Positions 1-11,507 of a stretch of DNA of 64,000 nucleotides are shown here, one piece after another. A program made the position numbers and the translations under genes. This DNA is from Corynebacterium callunae DSM 20147 (GTDB lineage Bacteria > Actinomycetota > Actinomycetes > Mycobacteriales > Mycobacteriaceae), in the NCBI RefSeq assembly GCF_000344785.1, contig NC_020506.1, forward strand, positions 1 to 64,000. Direction: 5' to 3'. How positions within the stretch are numbered: the stretch's first letter is position 1; the number at the start of each line of letters is the position of its first letter. The notes beneath the pieces are model-generated. The model did not search any database, was not told the DNA's origin, and saw nothing but the letters and a program-made list of their open reading frames with translations.

Positions 1-1584
1 GTGAGCCAGAACTCATCTTCTTTGCTCGAAACGTGGAGGCAAGTTGTTGCCGACCTCAACACTTTGAGCCAGCAACCCGATAGTGGCATTGCGCCATTAA
101 CCCCCACCCAACGCGCCTACCTCAACCTTGCCAAGCCAATTGCCATTGTTGATGGTTATGCCGTGTTGTCCACCCCGCACTCCATGGCAAAACATGCCAT
201 CGAGCAGGACCTCAGCGAATCACTAACCAAGGTGTTGTCGCTGCGTATGGGCCGTTCTTTCAGCTTGGCAGTCAGTGTCGAGCCAGACCAAGAACCAGCC
301 GAAACTCCTGCCCCCACCCAGCAGGAATTCAAATATCAGCCGCCTCAACAGCAGCAACCGCAACACCAACAGCCTCAGCAACAAGCTGCGCCGGCCAACC
401 ACAACAGGGCCCCCGGGCAATATGAAGTGGGGCAGCAGCAGGACGCGTCGCAAAGCAATGGTTGGGAACGCACCCACGCTGACCCCGGGTTTGAACAGCC
501 CACCCCGCAACGTATTCCGCGTGAAACCCCTGCTCACAACCCTAATCGTGAGGTGTCACTGAACCCGAAGTACACCTTCGAAAGTTTTGTGATTGGTCCC
601 TTCAACCGTTTTGCCAATGCGGCAGCGGTGGCCGTGGCGGAAAGCCCAGCGAAAGCATTTAACCCACTATTTATTTCTGGTGGTTCGGGCTTGGGTAAAA
701 CTCACCTGCTGCACGCAGTGGGAAATTACGCTCAAGAATTGCAGCCTGGCCTGCGTATTAAGTATGTGTCCAGCGAAGAATTCACCAATGACTACATCAA
801 CTCCGTGCGTGATGACCGTCAAGAAACCTTCAAAAGGCGTTATCGCAACCTCGATATTTTGATGGTTGATGATATCCAATTCCTGGCCGGTAAAGAAGGT
901 ACCCAGGAAGAGTTTTTCCATACTTTCAACGCATTGCACCAGGCAGATAAGCAAATTATCCTGTCTTCAGACCGTCCTCCCAAGCAGCTCACCACGCTGG
1001 AAGATCGTCTGCGCACCCGTTTTGAAGGTGGCCTGATCACCGATATTCAGCCACCAGATCTGGAAACGCGTATTGCGATTTTGATGAAGAAGGCCCAAAC
1101 CGATGGCACCCATGTGGATCGCGAAGTTCTCGAGCTGATTGCCAGCCGTTTTGAATCTTCGATTCGCGAGCTCGAAGGCGCGCTGATTCGTGTTTCTGCT
1201 TATTCTTCTTTGATTAACCAGCCGATTGACAAAGAAATGGCAATTGTGGCGCTGCGCGATATTTTGCCAGAGCCAGAAGATATGGAAATTACCGCTCCGG
1301 TGATCATGGAAGTCACCGCGGAATATTTTGAGATTTCCGTTGATACCCTGCGCGGAGCTGGGAAAACTCGTGCGGTTGCGCATGCTCGCCAGTTGGCAAT
1401 GTATCTCTGCCGCGAATTGACAGATATGTCTTTGCCCAAGATTGGTGATGTTTTTGGCGGTAAGGATCACACCACCGTGATGTATGCCGACCGTAAGATC
1501 CGCCAGGAAATGACAGAAAAGCGCGATACTTATGACGAGATCCAGCAACTAACCCAGCTGATCAAATCGCGCGGCCGAAACTAG
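1..1584 (+). CDS. dnaA: Chromosomal replication initiator DnaA
   Basis: DnaA is an AAA+ ATPase that binds DnaA boxes at oriC, melts the origin and recruits the replicative helicase. The 527-residue frame opens with GTG at base 1, so the chromosome appears to have been numbered from this codon. Domain I is at the N-terminus, followed by a Gln/Pro-rich linker (about residues 100-180). The AAA+ domain has Walker A GGSGLGKT with K233 and Walker B VDD (D290, D291). The C-terminal DNA-binding domain carries the DnaA signature [11 protein letters not shown] at about residues 486-496. The length is normal for corynebacteria, where the linker is long. A terminator follows, then a region rich in DnaA boxes. 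The promoter lies outside the window. Confidence 0.99.
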   Translation: MSQNSSSLLETWRQVVADLNTLSQQPDSGIAPLTPTQRAYLNLAKPIAIVDGYAVLSTPHSMAKHAIEQDLSESLTKVLSLRMGRSFSLAVSVEPDQEPAETPAPTQQEFKYQPPQQQQPQHQQPQQQAAPANHNRAPGQYEVGQQQDASQSNGWERTHADPGFEQPTPQRIPRETPAHNPNREVSLNPKYTFESFVIGPFNRFANAAAVAVAESPAKAFNPLFISGGSGLGKTHLLHAVGNYAQELQPGLRIKYVSSEEFTNDYINSVRDDRQETFKRRYRNLDILMVDDIQFLAGKEGTQEEFFHTFNALHQADKQIILSSDRPPKQLTTLEDRLRTRFEGGLITDIQPPDLETRIAILMKKAQTDGTHVDREVLELIASRFESSIRELEGALIRVSAYSSLINQPIDKEMAIVALRDILPEPEDMEITAPVIMEVTAEYFEISVDTLRGAGKTRAVAHARQLAMYLCRELTDMSLPKIGDVFGGKDHTTVMYADRKIRQEMTEKRDTYDEIQQLTQLIKSRGRN

Positions 1585-1623
1585 GACATAAAACTAAGAA
1601 ATATCTGACACCGGTCGAATTAC

Positions 1624-1668
1624 AAAAGAGGGCCTTGCTGCAATGTGCTGCGGTAAGGCCCTCTTTTT
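1624..1668 (+). terminator. Rho-independent terminator after dnaA
   Basis: Stem of 12 bp (AAAGAGGGCCTT against AAGGCCCTCTTT) followed directly by a T-run. It separates dnaA transcription from the oriC-type region downstream. Confidence 0.9.
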
Positions 1669-1675
1669 GTCATTT

Positions 1676-2319
1676 TGGGTAAGTTTCCACAGGTTTTTGG
1701 GTGATTTTTTGTTATTTCCGCAGCTCGGGGAGTGGCCTCAAAAGTTATCCACAATGTTAGTCACAGCCCTGTAATTACAAACTTGTAATTCCGTGAGCTT
1801 CATCACTTTCAAAGAGGGAGGAGCTTACTCAAAGCCCTGTGCATAAACCTCCCAAAACTGGGGATAAGCTGGGGATACATTTAGCTAAAATGTGTATAAC
1901 TATGACCCCGCGGAATCTATCCACAGCACCTCGAAGTTATCCACAAGCAATTCACAAGCGCCTTCACACGGCGGAATTTGGCAGCTACCTTGGCTAATGA
2001 GGGTCTATCCACAGTTTGAACAGGACTTACTGTTACTACCAATTTTCTTACTAAGAGTTAAATAAAAGAAAGAGGGGTTGGGGAGAACATCGTGAAATGA
2101 CAAAACTTCCGGTCGTGCTCATTGAGCAACAAGCGGCAAAGACGGAATTACAAATTCCTGAACTACCGGGTTCCCGGGTAGGTTGGGTTTGTGTAATTCA
2201 GAGGATTAACCCTCAAGGCCCAAACTTCGATCATGAAGTTTGACCTATTAGTGAAAATCTGAATTTAGTTAAACCTTGAACTAATTTGATCTATCTTTCC
2301 CAAGGAGCTTTAAAACAGC
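1676..2319. other. oriC-type region between dnaA and dnaN
   Basis: This gene-free stretch holds a cluster of DnaA boxes. Perfect TTATCCACA occurs at 1745-1753 and 1937-1945. Relaxed TTWTNCACA matches on the minus strand lie at 1838-1846 and 1891-1899. One-mismatch copies lie at 1859-1867 (minus), 1917-1925 and 2005-2013. An A/T-rich run follows at about 2040-2073 and could be the unwinding element. A short AATTACAA motif recurs at 1618, 1773 and 2146, with its complement at 1783, forming an 8-bp-arm palindrome at 1773-1790. A second palindrome (CAAACTTC, 6-base spacer, GAAGTTTG) lies at 2221-2242 upstream of dnaN. In actinobacteria the dnaA-dnaN gap is the usual oriC, so this is a confident call by position and box content. 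Confidence 0.85.
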
Positions 2320-3504
2320 ATGGAGTCACAAAATGTGTCCTTCCGTGTGGCCAGGGAGGACCTGGTTACCGCGGTAGCCTGGGTTGCTCGAAACCTGCCC
2401 ACCAAACCGACTCAGCCGGTATTGCGCGCCATGCTGATCACTGCCGATGATGAAGGCCTAGAACTTGCAGGCTACGACTACGAGGTTTCCACCCGTGTTC
2501 GTCTTTCAGCAGAGGTTTCCCAGCCTGGCCGCATCGCCGTAGCCGGTAAGCTGCTCTCCGAAATCACCGGAACCCTGCCCAATAAGCCAGTTGATTTCCG
2601 TATCGACGGCTCAAAGGTGCTGGTAACTTGTGGTTCCTCCCGCTTTGAGCTGCCATCAATCCCACTTGATGACTACCCTTCATTGCCAAAGCTTCCAGAA
2701 TCCACCGGTTCCATCAATGCCAAGCTTTTCACCGAAGCTGTTTCCCAGGTTGCAGCTGCTGCCGGCAAGGATGACTCCCTGCCCATGCTCACCGGCGTGA
2801 ACATGGAAATCACCGGAAATAGCATTAATTTGGCTGCTACCGACCGTTTCCGTTTGGCACTGCGCACCTTTGAATGGGATTCCAAGGATCCAGAGCTCAA
2901 TGCGAAGCTGCTCATCCCGGCAAAAACTCTGCTGGAAAATGCACGTTCCCTCGACACCGGCATCAACGATCCCATCGACATTGCCGTTGGCACTGGCGAG
3001 CAGGTTGGCCGCGAAGGACTTTTTGGCATTCACACCGATAACCGGGAAACCACCACTCGTTTGCTCGACGCAGATTTCCCCAATATCGCACCTTTGTTGC
3101 CTAAAGAGCACACCGCAATGGCCTCGGTAGAGATTTCTCCGCTGGTTGATGCGATTCGACGCGTATCCCTCGTGGCAGACCGAAATGCCCAGGTCATCTT
3201 GCAATTTAGCGAGGGCCAGGTCATTTTGTCCGCAGGCGGCTCCGATGCCGGACACGCTGAAGAAACCCTGCCTTGCGCATTTGTGGGTAAGGATCTCACC
3301 ATCGCCTTCAACCCGGGTTACCTCAAGGATGGACTTTCTGTAGTTCCAACTCCGCGGGCTGTTTTTGGTTTCACCGAGCCTTCTCGCCCGGCAATTATGA
3401 TTCCGGAACCAGAAGAATTCCCTGAAGCAGATGAGCGTGGCGTTTTCCAAACTCCGGAAACCTACTTCACCTACCTGCTCATGCCAGTACGCCTACCAGG
3501 CTAA
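2320..3504 (+). CDS. dnaN: DNA polymerase III beta subunit (sliding clamp)
   Basis: DnaN forms the ring-shaped dimer that tethers DNA polymerase III to DNA. The 394-residue protein has the usual clamp length. It matches the family along its whole length, including the conserved LPMLTGV stretch and the C-terminal YLLMPVRLPG end, where family members finish with a P(V/M)R motif. The ATG at 2320 is preceded by AAGGAG (2302-2307), so the start is secure. It sits just after the oriC-type region and before recF, the canonical order. A hairpin between dnaN and recF may attenuate read-through. Confidence 0.98.
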   Translation: MESQNVSFRVAREDLVTAVAWVARNLPTKPTQPVLRAMLITADDEGLELAGYDYEVSTRVRLSAEVSQPGRIAVAGKLLSEITGTLPNKPVDFRIDGSKVLVTCGSSRFELPSIPLDDYPSLPKLPESTGSINAKLFTEAVSQVAAAAGKDDSLPMLTGVNMEITGNSINLAATDRFRLALRTFEWDSKDPELNAKLLIPAKTLLENARSLDTGINDPIDIAVGTGEQVGREGLFGIHTDNRETTTRLLDADFPNIAPLLPKEHTAMASVEISPLVDAIRRVSLVADRNAQVILQFSEGQVILSAGGSDAGHAEETLPCAFVGKDLTIAFNPGYLKDGLSVVPTPRAVFGFTEPSRPAIMIPEPEEFPEADERGVFQTPETYFTYLLMPVRLPG

Positions 3505-3525
3505 ATAACCTCGCACCCCAAATAG

Positions 3526-3561
3526 CGCCTGTCTTGTAATTTTTAGCAAGGCAGGCGGCTT
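3526..3561 (+). terminator. Hairpin between dnaN and recF
   Basis: CGCCTG-T-CTTG pairs with CAAGGCAGGCG, followed by a short T-run. The tail is weak, so it may act as an attenuator rather than a full stop between two co-oriented genes. Confidence 0.5.
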
Positions 3562-3596
3562 TTCAGCTCAAATTTCTTTAAAGGAGGCCATGAGTC

Positions 3597-4778
3597 ATGT
3601 ACATCCGTTCTTTGGAATTACGTGATTATCGCTCATGGCCAGAGCTCAAGGTTGATTTAGAACCTGGAATTACCATGTTCATCGGCCGTAATGGCTTTGG
3701 AAAAACAAATATCGTCGAGGCCATTGGCTATTTAGCGCATTTATCCTCCCACCGGGTATCCCAGGATGCTCCGCTGGTTAGGGCAAATGCTGCGAATGCC
3801 AGAATTTCTGCAATCGCAGTTAATCAGGGCAGAGAACTTGCGGCTCATTTGTTGATCAAACCCCACGCCGCCAACCAAGGGCAGCTAAATCGCACCAAAA
3901 TGAAGTCCCCGCGGGAAATCCTCGGGGTCATCAAAACTGTGTTATTTGCTCCGGAAGATTTGGCATTGGTGCGCGGTGAACCAGCCGAGCGGCGCCGCTA
4001 CCTAGATGACATTATCGCTACTCGCCAGCCGCGCATGGGAGCTCTTAAAGCTGATTACGACAAGGTGCTCAAACAAAGAAACGCCCTGCTCAAGACGGCT
4101 ACCATTGCGCTGCGTCGCGGTTATGGCAATGAGGAAGGCGCAGCAGCGCTTAGCACTTTGGACACCTGGGATGGACAGTTGGCACAGCTGGGCGCTCAGG
4201 TGATGGCGGCGCGTTTTGCGCTGCTCAAGGAGTTGGGCCCTAAAATTCACGAGGCCTATGCCACGATCGCGCCGGAATCCCGCCCGGCGCAGGTGAATTA
4301 CAAAACCACCATCGATCACGGCCTTGCTCAATTCGAGGAATTTGATGCTGGCATTATCGAGGCAACCCTGCTGACAGAGCTTGCCGCCAAGCGCCAGCGC
4401 GAGATCGAAAGAGGATCAAGCCTAGTCGGCCCGCACCGCGATGACCTGGAGTTATTGTTGGGTGATCAGCCTGCCAAGGGCTTTGCCAGCCACGGCGAGA
4501 CCTGGTCTTTTGCGCTTTCTTTAAGAATCGCGGAGTTCAATTTGTTGCGCTCTGATGGCACCGATCCGATCCTCATCCTCGACGATGTTTTTTCAGAACT
4601 TGACGCTGGCCGCCGCGAAAAATTGGTGTCCATCGCCCAAGATGCTGAACAAGTAATCATCACCGCCGCCGTTGGCGATGACCTCCCTGACAACCTCAAG
4701 GATGTGATTTCCGCGCAGCACACAGTCTCCGTCGCCGACACCGAAACCGGCCGAATCTCCCTGCTGGACGCGCCATGA
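3597..4778 (+). CDS. recF: DNA replication and repair protein RecF
   Basis: RecF is an SMC-like ATPase that loads RecA at gapped DNA with RecO and RecR. The 393-residue protein has Walker [10 protein letters not shown] (K36) near the N-terminus, the ABC-type signature region (residues about 290-310) and Walker [13 protein letters not shown] near the C-terminus. AAGGAGG at 3581-3587 precedes the ATG at 3597 by nine bases. Another ATG at 3590 is out of frame. The stop overlaps the next start by four bases, so recF and the DUF721 gene are translationally coupled, as in other actinobacteria. Confidence 0.97.
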   Translation: MYIRSLELRDYRSWPELKVDLEPGITMFIGRNGFGKTNIVEAIGYLAHLSSHRVSQDAPLVRANAANARISAIAVNQGRELAAHLLIKPHAANQGQLNRTKMKSPREILGVIKTVLFAPEDLALVRGEPAERRRYLDDIIATRQPRMGALKADYDKVLKQRNALLKTATIALRRGYGNEEGAAALSTLDTWDGQLAQLGAQVMAARFALLKELGPKIHEAYATIAPESRPAQVNYKTTIDHGLAQFEEFDAGIIEATLLTELAAKRQREIERGSSLVGPHRDDLELLLGDQPAKGFASHGETWSFALSLRIAEFNLLRSDGTDPILILDDVFSELDAGRREKLVSIAQDAEQVIITAAVGDDLPDNLKDVISAQHTVSVADTETGRISLLDAP

Positions 4779-5320
4779 CCGACCCCATCGATCAGGCTTT
4801 TGAACGCATCCGCCAAGAAGCCAAAAAGCGCAACGGCAAGGTGCCTGACCTGCACCAAAAGGATGCTTTTCGACGAACCCCTGCGCGCCGTAGCCAACAA
4901 GGTAGCGTCGAAAAGCACAAAAAGGGCCGGCCCACCGGCCTTGACGGCCGCTACAAGCGTTATGAACGCAGCGCTGAGTCTTTGGGATCCATTCTTAACA
5001 AGGAAATTCAGAACCGGGGCTGGGCGAAGGAGATCGCGGGTGGCTGGGTCACAACAAATTGGGAAGAGCTGGTGGGGCCGAAGATTGCGCAGCATACCAA
5101 GGTGGAAATGATCAAGGATAAGAAGCTTTTTATCACTTGTGATTCCACCGCGTGGGCCACCAATTTACGCCTGATGCAGAAGCAGATTCTGCAGGTCATC
5201 GCCCAAAAGGTGGGTCCAAATATTATTGTGGAGCTGCGTATTTATGGCCCTCAAGCACCCAGTTGGCGTAAAGGTCCTTTGCACGTTAAAGGACGCGGTC
5301 CGCGCGACACTTATGGTTAA
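4775..5320 (+). CDS. DUF721 (DciA-like) family protein
   Basis: This 181-residue protein belongs to the DUF721 family found between recF and gyrB in actinobacteria. The family includes DciA, which helps load the replicative helicase in bacteria lacking DnaC. The N-terminal 60 residues are basic and low in complexity. The conserved DUF721 core follows, with the [21 protein letters not shown] and [16 protein letters not shown] regions (about residues 68-88 and 110-130). It overlaps recF by four bases. The gene contains an inverted pair of the over-represented motif, at 4865-4876 (one mismatch) and 4905-4916. Role in helicase loading is inferred from the family. Confidence 0.85.
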   Translation: MTDPIDQAFERIRQEAKKRNGKVPDLHQKDAFRRTPARRSQQGSVEKHKKGRPTGLDGRYKRYERSAESLGSILNKEIQNRGWAKEIAGGWVTTNWEELVGPKIAQHTKVEMIKDKKLFITCDSTAWATNLRLMQKQILQVIAQKVGPNIIVELRIYGPQAPSWRKGPLHVKGRGPRDTYG

Positions 5321-5400
5321 TTCGGAAACAAAAATCGCCAAAAACCTACCTATTTTCCCGTTTAACGCCTTATGCCTCGTACCGTGTGGGGACCTAAACG

Positions 5401-5408
5401 TGTAAGAT
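5401..5408 (+). promoter_or_regulatory. Probable gyrB promoter (extended -10)
   Basis: TGTAAGAT forms an extended -10 element about 45 bases upstream of the GTG start of gyrB. No strong -35 box is evident, which is common for corynebacterial promoters. Confidence 0.45.
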
Positions 5409-5410
5409 GA

Positions 5411-7507
<2,097 letters not shown>

Positions 7508-7826
7508 AGCTTGGGAATCATTTTCAATTACTCGCCCTATCCTGCAATTTTTGTGGGATGGAGGCGGGTTTTTGAGTCCCGCGAGTGGTGGGAAGGGAAT
7601 AAGCGTGCGGATTTACGAAAGTGCAGGCTTAATTTGTACTTTTCTTCGTAAATCCGCACCGCATGGGACGTTTTCTGATCCCTATTCGCCCCAAAAATGG
7701 CTCTCAAGACCTCAGCTTGCGTAAATCCGCACGCCTGGTGAATAAAACTCCAAAAGAGGCTGAAAAACTAAGGCTCTCAGAGGCGATTTAAGGCCCTTTA
7801 TTAGCAAGGTTGAGGCAAATACTCAT
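7508..7826. repeat. Intergenic region with three copies of a GTGCGGATTTACG repeat
   Basis: No gene is visible here. A loose hairpin at about 7532-7573 with a T-run may terminate gyrB. GTGCGGATTTACGAA at 7605-7619 is mirrored by its exact complement at 7645-7659, giving a perfect 15-bp stem with a 25-base loop. A third, shorter copy in the second orientation (CGTAAATCCGCAC) lies at 7720-7732. Function is unknown. It could be a mobile palindromic repeat, an operator or an RNA structure. Confidence 0.75.
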
Positions 7827-8771
7827 TTGCGCTACCTCGAAGCCTTATATGGGAGAGAGGAAAGTTCTGCGAATTTCCCCAAAGTGAATACCCTGGGAAT
7901 AGTGAAATCAATTGAACCAACCACAACTTCTCATGTGCCAATGCCTGATGGATCAACCACTCCGGTGCAGATCTGGGCTGCCGCAGATCCACAGGCAACA
8001 CTTGTAATGGTGTGGCCTGGGTTTGGAATGGGCGGATACTATTATCGACCACTTGCATCTTTGCTGCTAAAAGCAGGTTTTAACGTAGCAATCGGAGAGT
8101 TAAGAGGTCAAGGGCAAAGCACAGCAAAGGCCACTAAGAAAAATCAGTGGGGCTATCATGACCTGGCTGCCATTGATTTTCCATTACAGATTGCCGCAGC
8201 TAAACAGGCTTTGGGTCTAAAAGCGGATCATCCCATGAGGTTTCTTGCACATTCGATGGGTGGGCAGATTTCTTGTCTTTTTGCAGGCCGTCCCGAGGCG
8301 AAAACTTATAATCTGCAAAGCATTTTTGGTGTTGGTTCAGGTTCACCGTTTTTTAAGGCTTTTGGCCCTAAAGAACGTAGAAGGCTGGGTGCTGGCGCTG
8401 TCTTATTAGGTGGTGTCGGCGGGCATGTTTTGGGATTTTGGCCCGGAAAGATCTTCGGCAAGGACATTGTGGGTTATGGCAGGCAGTCTGGCACCCATAT
8501 GAAAGAGTGGCAGCACTTTAATCGCAAGAATTCCCTCGAGAATCTCACTGGCCAAGATCTCAACTATGTTCAGGAAATGAAAAAAGTCAGCATACCGCTG
8601 ACTTTGTGTAGAAGTGCCAATGATGAGGAATGTCCTGAGGCTTCTATTGATGCATTGGCAAGCTTTTTGCCCACCGCGCCCCTGTGCAAATTGATTGTGC
8701 CAGGGGAGCTGGGACATAATCGCTGGGCTCGAGAGCCAGCGGCGACGGTGGAGCTATTTAAGCAGGCTTAA
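7827..8771 (+). CDS. Alpha/beta hydrolase
   Basis: This is a predicted cytoplasmic serine hydrolase of unknown substrate, up to 314 residues. The nucleophile elbow is HSMGG (S143 counted from 7827). A late GHNRW supplies the probable catalytic His. PGFGMGGYYYRPLA near residue 70 resembles the oxyanion-loop region of esterases. The start is uncertain. TTG at 7827 gives the longest form, and GTG at 7884 or 7902 would still keep the whole fold. The 3' end overlaps the convergent membrane-protein gene by four bases. C. glutamicum has a similar gene set between gyrB and gyrA, as far as I recall. Confidence 0.8.
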   Translation: MRYLEALYGREESSANFPKVNTLGIVKSIEPTTTSHVPMPDGSTTPVQIWAAADPQATLVMVWPGFGMGGYYYRPLASLLLKAGFNVAIGELRGQGQSTAKATKKNQWGYHDLAAIDFPLQIAAAKQALGLKADHPMRFLAHSMGGQISCLFAGRPEAKTYNLQSIFGVGSGSPFFKAFGPKERRRLGAGAVLLGGVGGHVLGFWPGKIFGKDIVGYGRQSGTHMKEWQHFNRKNSLENLTGQDLNYVQEMKKVSIPLTLCRSANDEECPEASIDALASFLPTAPLCKLIVPGELGHNRWAREPAATVELFKQA

Positions 8772-9460
8772 TAGCCGATTGAGCGCAGGCAGAGCTTGCG
8801 CCATTGTTTAACAAAAAATCCGATGAAGAAGGCGGCAAAGATTGTGCCTTCGCGAACTCCCACTAGCTCTCCCATTGCAATCAATGAGATGATGCCGGCG
8901 ATGATTACCAAGGTCCAGTCCACAATTTGTTTCATAGAGCCAAATTGCATGGAGGGGAACTTCCGTACCAGCGCATAAACAAAACCTTCGCCGGCGATAT
9001 AGGTGATATTTGGAAGCACCTGGATAAACACACCAATGGACATCAATAAGGTGGCGCTGATAACCCACACCCAGGCCAAGATGTAATTATCGGTTTCCGC
9101 CCAGCCGGTTACTAACAGGTTGAGATCACAAAGAAATCCGAAGACAAATGCCCAAAGAAGTTGGATGAACATGTTCATCTTGAAATCTTTGCGCAGCACA
9201 ATCATCTGGCCGATGATCAAAATGACATTAAAGAGGATCGTCGTGGTGCCAACCGAGAGCGGGCTAATAAACGACCACACCGCGGGGATTGCGGAAATGG
9301 TGGTGGTGCCCAAACCCACGTGCACGGTCATGGCAATGGCAAAAGACATGATGTAAATGCCAATAAAAAACATGGCCCAGCGAGTCGGCAGGTTAAAACG
9401 CTGCGCCGGATCGAGGGGCTTCTTTTGTGGTTCCGGCGCAGCTGAATCGGTAGGAGACAC
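8768..9460 (-). CDS. YczE/YitT-type integral membrane protein
   Basis: This 230-residue protein has five predicted membrane segments. It resembles the YczE-like family (conserved membrane proteins once called DUF161-type), with the FAIAMTVHVGLGTTTISAIP segment near residues 40-60 as the clearest family match. The GTG start at 9460 is preceded by AAGG, which lies inside the end of the upstream gene. It begins five bases after the 146-residue gene ends, so the two form one minus-strand transcript. YczE proteins are poorly characterised and linked to export or regulation in some hosts. No substrate can be assigned. Confidence 0.75.
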   Translation of the reverse strand: MSPTDSAAPEPQKKPLDPAQRFNLPTRWAMFFIGIYIMSFAIAMTVHVGLGTTTISAIPAVWSFISPLSVGTTTILFNVILIIGQMIVLRKDFKMNMFIQLLWAFVFGFLCDLNLLVTGWAETDNYILAWVWVISATLLMSIGVFIQVLPNITYIAGEGFVYALVRKFPSMQFGSMKQIVDWTLVIIAGIISLIAMGELVGVREGTIFAAFFIGFFVKQWRKLCLRSIGY

Positions 9461-9465
9461 GTGCC

Positions 9466-9906
9466 TTAGTGGGTGTTTTTCTCAATAAGTGCGCCGATGG
9501 CAGGGAGTTCTTCAATAATGACCTTGGAAGCCTTGCCACGCACGCCCTTGTAGACCTTGCCAAGTCCTGGCACAGTGATGGTTTCGGCATTGCGGTCAGC
9601 GACATTGAGGATGGCATCCATCGCACGCTGCTCATTCGCGGCTAGGAATACACCGAAGTCAGAGCCACCGGAGGTGGAATATTCCTGCCACAGGCCATCA
9701 AGGGAGTCTGCCATCTCAGGCAGGAGGCGTCGTGAGCCCTTGGCGACGATATCGGCGTCTACCTTGGTGGCGGCTGCAAGCGCGCCCTTAAGCGCCATAC
9801 CGGTGAGGCCAGACTGCTTTTCGACGGTGGTGGTGATAAAAGATGCCATGTCATTAACGGCGGCATCGAAGTTTGCAGAGACGATGAGTTCTTTAAGTGT
9901 GGTCAT
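9466..9906 (-). CDS. Conserved small protein (DUF6918-like)
   Basis: This 146-residue, mostly helical, soluble protein has no signal peptide or membrane segment. Residues about 20-60 are rich in Ala and Lys, followed by LWQEYSTSGGSDFGVFLAANEQ. I recognise it as a conserved corynebacterial protein next to the YczE-like gene but know of no function. It is the first gene of a two-gene minus-strand unit with the membrane protein. Possibly a partner of that protein, by context only. Confidence 0.65.
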   Translation of the reverse strand: MTTLKELIVSANFDAAVNDMASFITTTVEKQSGLTGMALKGALAAATKVDADIVAKGSRRLLPEMADSLDGLWQEYSTSGGSDFGVFLAANEQRAMDAILNVADRNAETITVPGLGKVYKGVRGKASKVIIEELPAIGALIEKNTH

Positions 9907-9928
9907 GGACTCATCTTAGGTGAATGAG

Positions 9929-9970
9929 AAAAGGTCGGCGCTCAAATGGGACTTGAGGGGCCGACCTTTT
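9929..9970 (-). terminator. Terminator between ROK regulator and DUF6918-like gene
   Basis: An 11-bp stem AAAAGGTCGGC against GCCGACCTTTT. It has A- and T-runs at both ends, so it can act in both directions. It most likely stops transcription of the ROK gene. Confidence 0.8.
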
Positions 9971-10064
9971 TCGCACACAGTGTTGCGATCCTTCCTCCAC
10001 AAAAAACTGAAACCACAACAGCCTCTGTAATCACAACAGTCACAAAGCTTACATATCTTCACAA

Positions 10065-11159
10065 CTATGCTGCAACAAATGCCAAAGGATCTTGTCTGAT
10101 GGGATGTAAAGCTACATGGATGGCCGCCGTGCGCAGGATATGGGAATCGGCACGTTGAATGCGTAATTGGCTGCCAGTGGATTCGCGTAGGCGAGTGACC
10201 ACAATGCGCAAGCTATCTGGATCCAAAGTGAAGGCTTCACCAGCAAAAACGATGGAATCAGGATCCACTACGTCCACTGCGGAAATCACCGCGTCAGCAA
10301 GCTTGTGGGCGCGTTCATTAAGGATTTCGCGGGCTACGGTTTCGGTCCGAGCTCGGCTGACCAGCTCGGCGAAAGTACGGGCAGCAATGCCGCGTCGAGA
10401 CGCTTCTTTAAGGGTATTGGAATTACCAAAAGCTAGTGGAGTGCGTCCGGAATTGGGTCGGTGCACGGCACCATTAAAAATCCAGGCGTGTGAAACAACC
10501 TCACGCGCATAAAAGTACAAGGTAGAAGGCTCAAAATACGGCGTGGGATTAAGTGGGGCGTTGATAATTTCGGTGCCCGCCATCGCCGCTACACCGGTTC
10601 CGATGGAGATAGGGAAGGGGAGAAACTGCTGAATATCCACCTTTTCCCAGCCATAAGCAGGTGAAGTAACAGTGCCGTCCGGTGCCACATGGGCGGAAAA
10701 AGCCAGGCCAATATTAAGCGGATCGGGCAGCCCGGCACCCAGATTTTGCAATTGATTAATCACAAAATCGAGGGTTTCTGGCGGTGTGAAATTAGTGACA
10801 TCATGGTCAAGCTTTTGGTGCCTAATAACACGTCCTGCCAGGTCACAGACTGTAATTTCAGAGCTGCGCACACCGATGTGAGCACCCCAGGCGACCAAAT
10901 GGCGGCCATCAATGCCCAGTTTGGTGCGGGGGCGTCCGGAGCGCGTGCCGTCCTCATTTTGAGCCCGAGTTTCTTCCACCAAACCAGCATCAATCAGCGC
11001 GGATACATGCCGGGTGATACCAGCCTGTGAAAATCCCAAATCTTGTTGCAGCGATGTGCGGTCGGCATCGGTGGCGCGAATTTGATGGAAAACGCGGGCG
11101 ATGGGAAGCTGCGGGGCGCAGATGTGGATCGGCGTGATTTGCTGTGTGAGTATAGGCAC
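10065..11159 (-). CDS. ssuR: ROK-family transcriptional regulator, probable SsuR
   Basis: ROK proteins combine an N-terminal winged helix with a sugar-kinase-like domain. The 364-residue protein has a wHTH at about residues 25-70 (LQQDLGFSQAGITRHVSALI) and a ROK domain after residue 95. The kinase phosphate-binding motifs are degenerate and the ROK zinc-binding Cys cluster is absent, so it is a regulator and not a kinase. In C. glutamicum the ROK regulator in this gyrB-gyrA interval (cg0012, SsuR) activates sulfonate-utilisation genes and responds to sulfur supply. Position and length fit that ortholog. The assignment rests on synteny from memory, so the symbol is tentative. Confidence 0.65.
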   Translation of the reverse strand: MPILTQQITPIHICAPQLPIARVFHQIRATDADRTSLQQDLGFSQAGITRHVSALIDAGLVEETRAQNEDGTRSGRPRTKLGIDGRHLVAWGAHIGVRSSEITVCDLAGRVIRHQKLDHDVTNFTPPETLDFVINQLQNLGAGLPDPLNIGLAFSAHVAPDGTVTSPAYGWEKVDIQQFLPFPISIGTGVAAMAGTEIINAPLNPTPYFEPSTLYFYAREVVSHAWIFNGAVHRPNSGRTPLAFGNSNTLKEASRRGIAARTFAELVSRARTETVAREILNERAHKLADAVISAVDVVDPDSIVFAGEAFTLDPDSLRIVVTRLRESTGSQLRIQRADSHILRTAAIHVALHPIRQDPLAFVAA

Positions 11160-11243
11160 ATGCTAGACAGAGTGGTCTTTAAAGTCATTATTAAAATTCA
11201 CCACATTTAGGTGTGGAAATAAAGAAAATCTAGACTAATTGGT

Positions 11244-11507
11244 CTATATATTGCGACTAAGTAGGATGCGCTGAGTGACGGCGGCAAAAGTTTCATTACG
11301 TCCGCTTAGTGGCTCCAAAGTGCGAATCAACTCGGAGACCCGCGCCGCCATGGCCTCTGCGGAAGCGTGTACCTCAACTCCATAAAAGCTGGCCGTACTC
11401 ACGGCTGATATCGCTGCCAGCGCTGCAAAATCGCGCACTACCACGCCGTGTACCGCCCCCACTTCATCGGCGATTACCAGCAATTGCTCGGGACTTAAGC
11501 CCCTCAT
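11244..11507 (-). CDS. Doc/Fic-like protein with degenerate catalytic motif
   Basis: The 87-residue protein aligns by eye with Doc-family toxins. It has the LSPEQLLVIADEV start, a central VRDFAAL stretch, and a position matching the Fic motif at residues 65-73. Active Doc has HPF/LxDGNKR there. This protein reads EPLSGRNET, losing the His, Asp, Gly and Arg needed for catalysis. It is shorter than full Doc (about 125 residues). Its first codons overlap the end of the upstream ribbon-helix-helix gene by four bases, so the two are coupled as in a toxin-antitoxin pair. It is either an inactive relic or a repurposed partner of the regulator. Confidence 0.6.
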   Translation of the reverse strand: MRGLSPEQLLVIADEVGAVHGVVVRDFAALAAISAVSTASFYGVEVHASAEAMAARVSELIRTLEPLSGRNETFAAVTQRILLSRNI

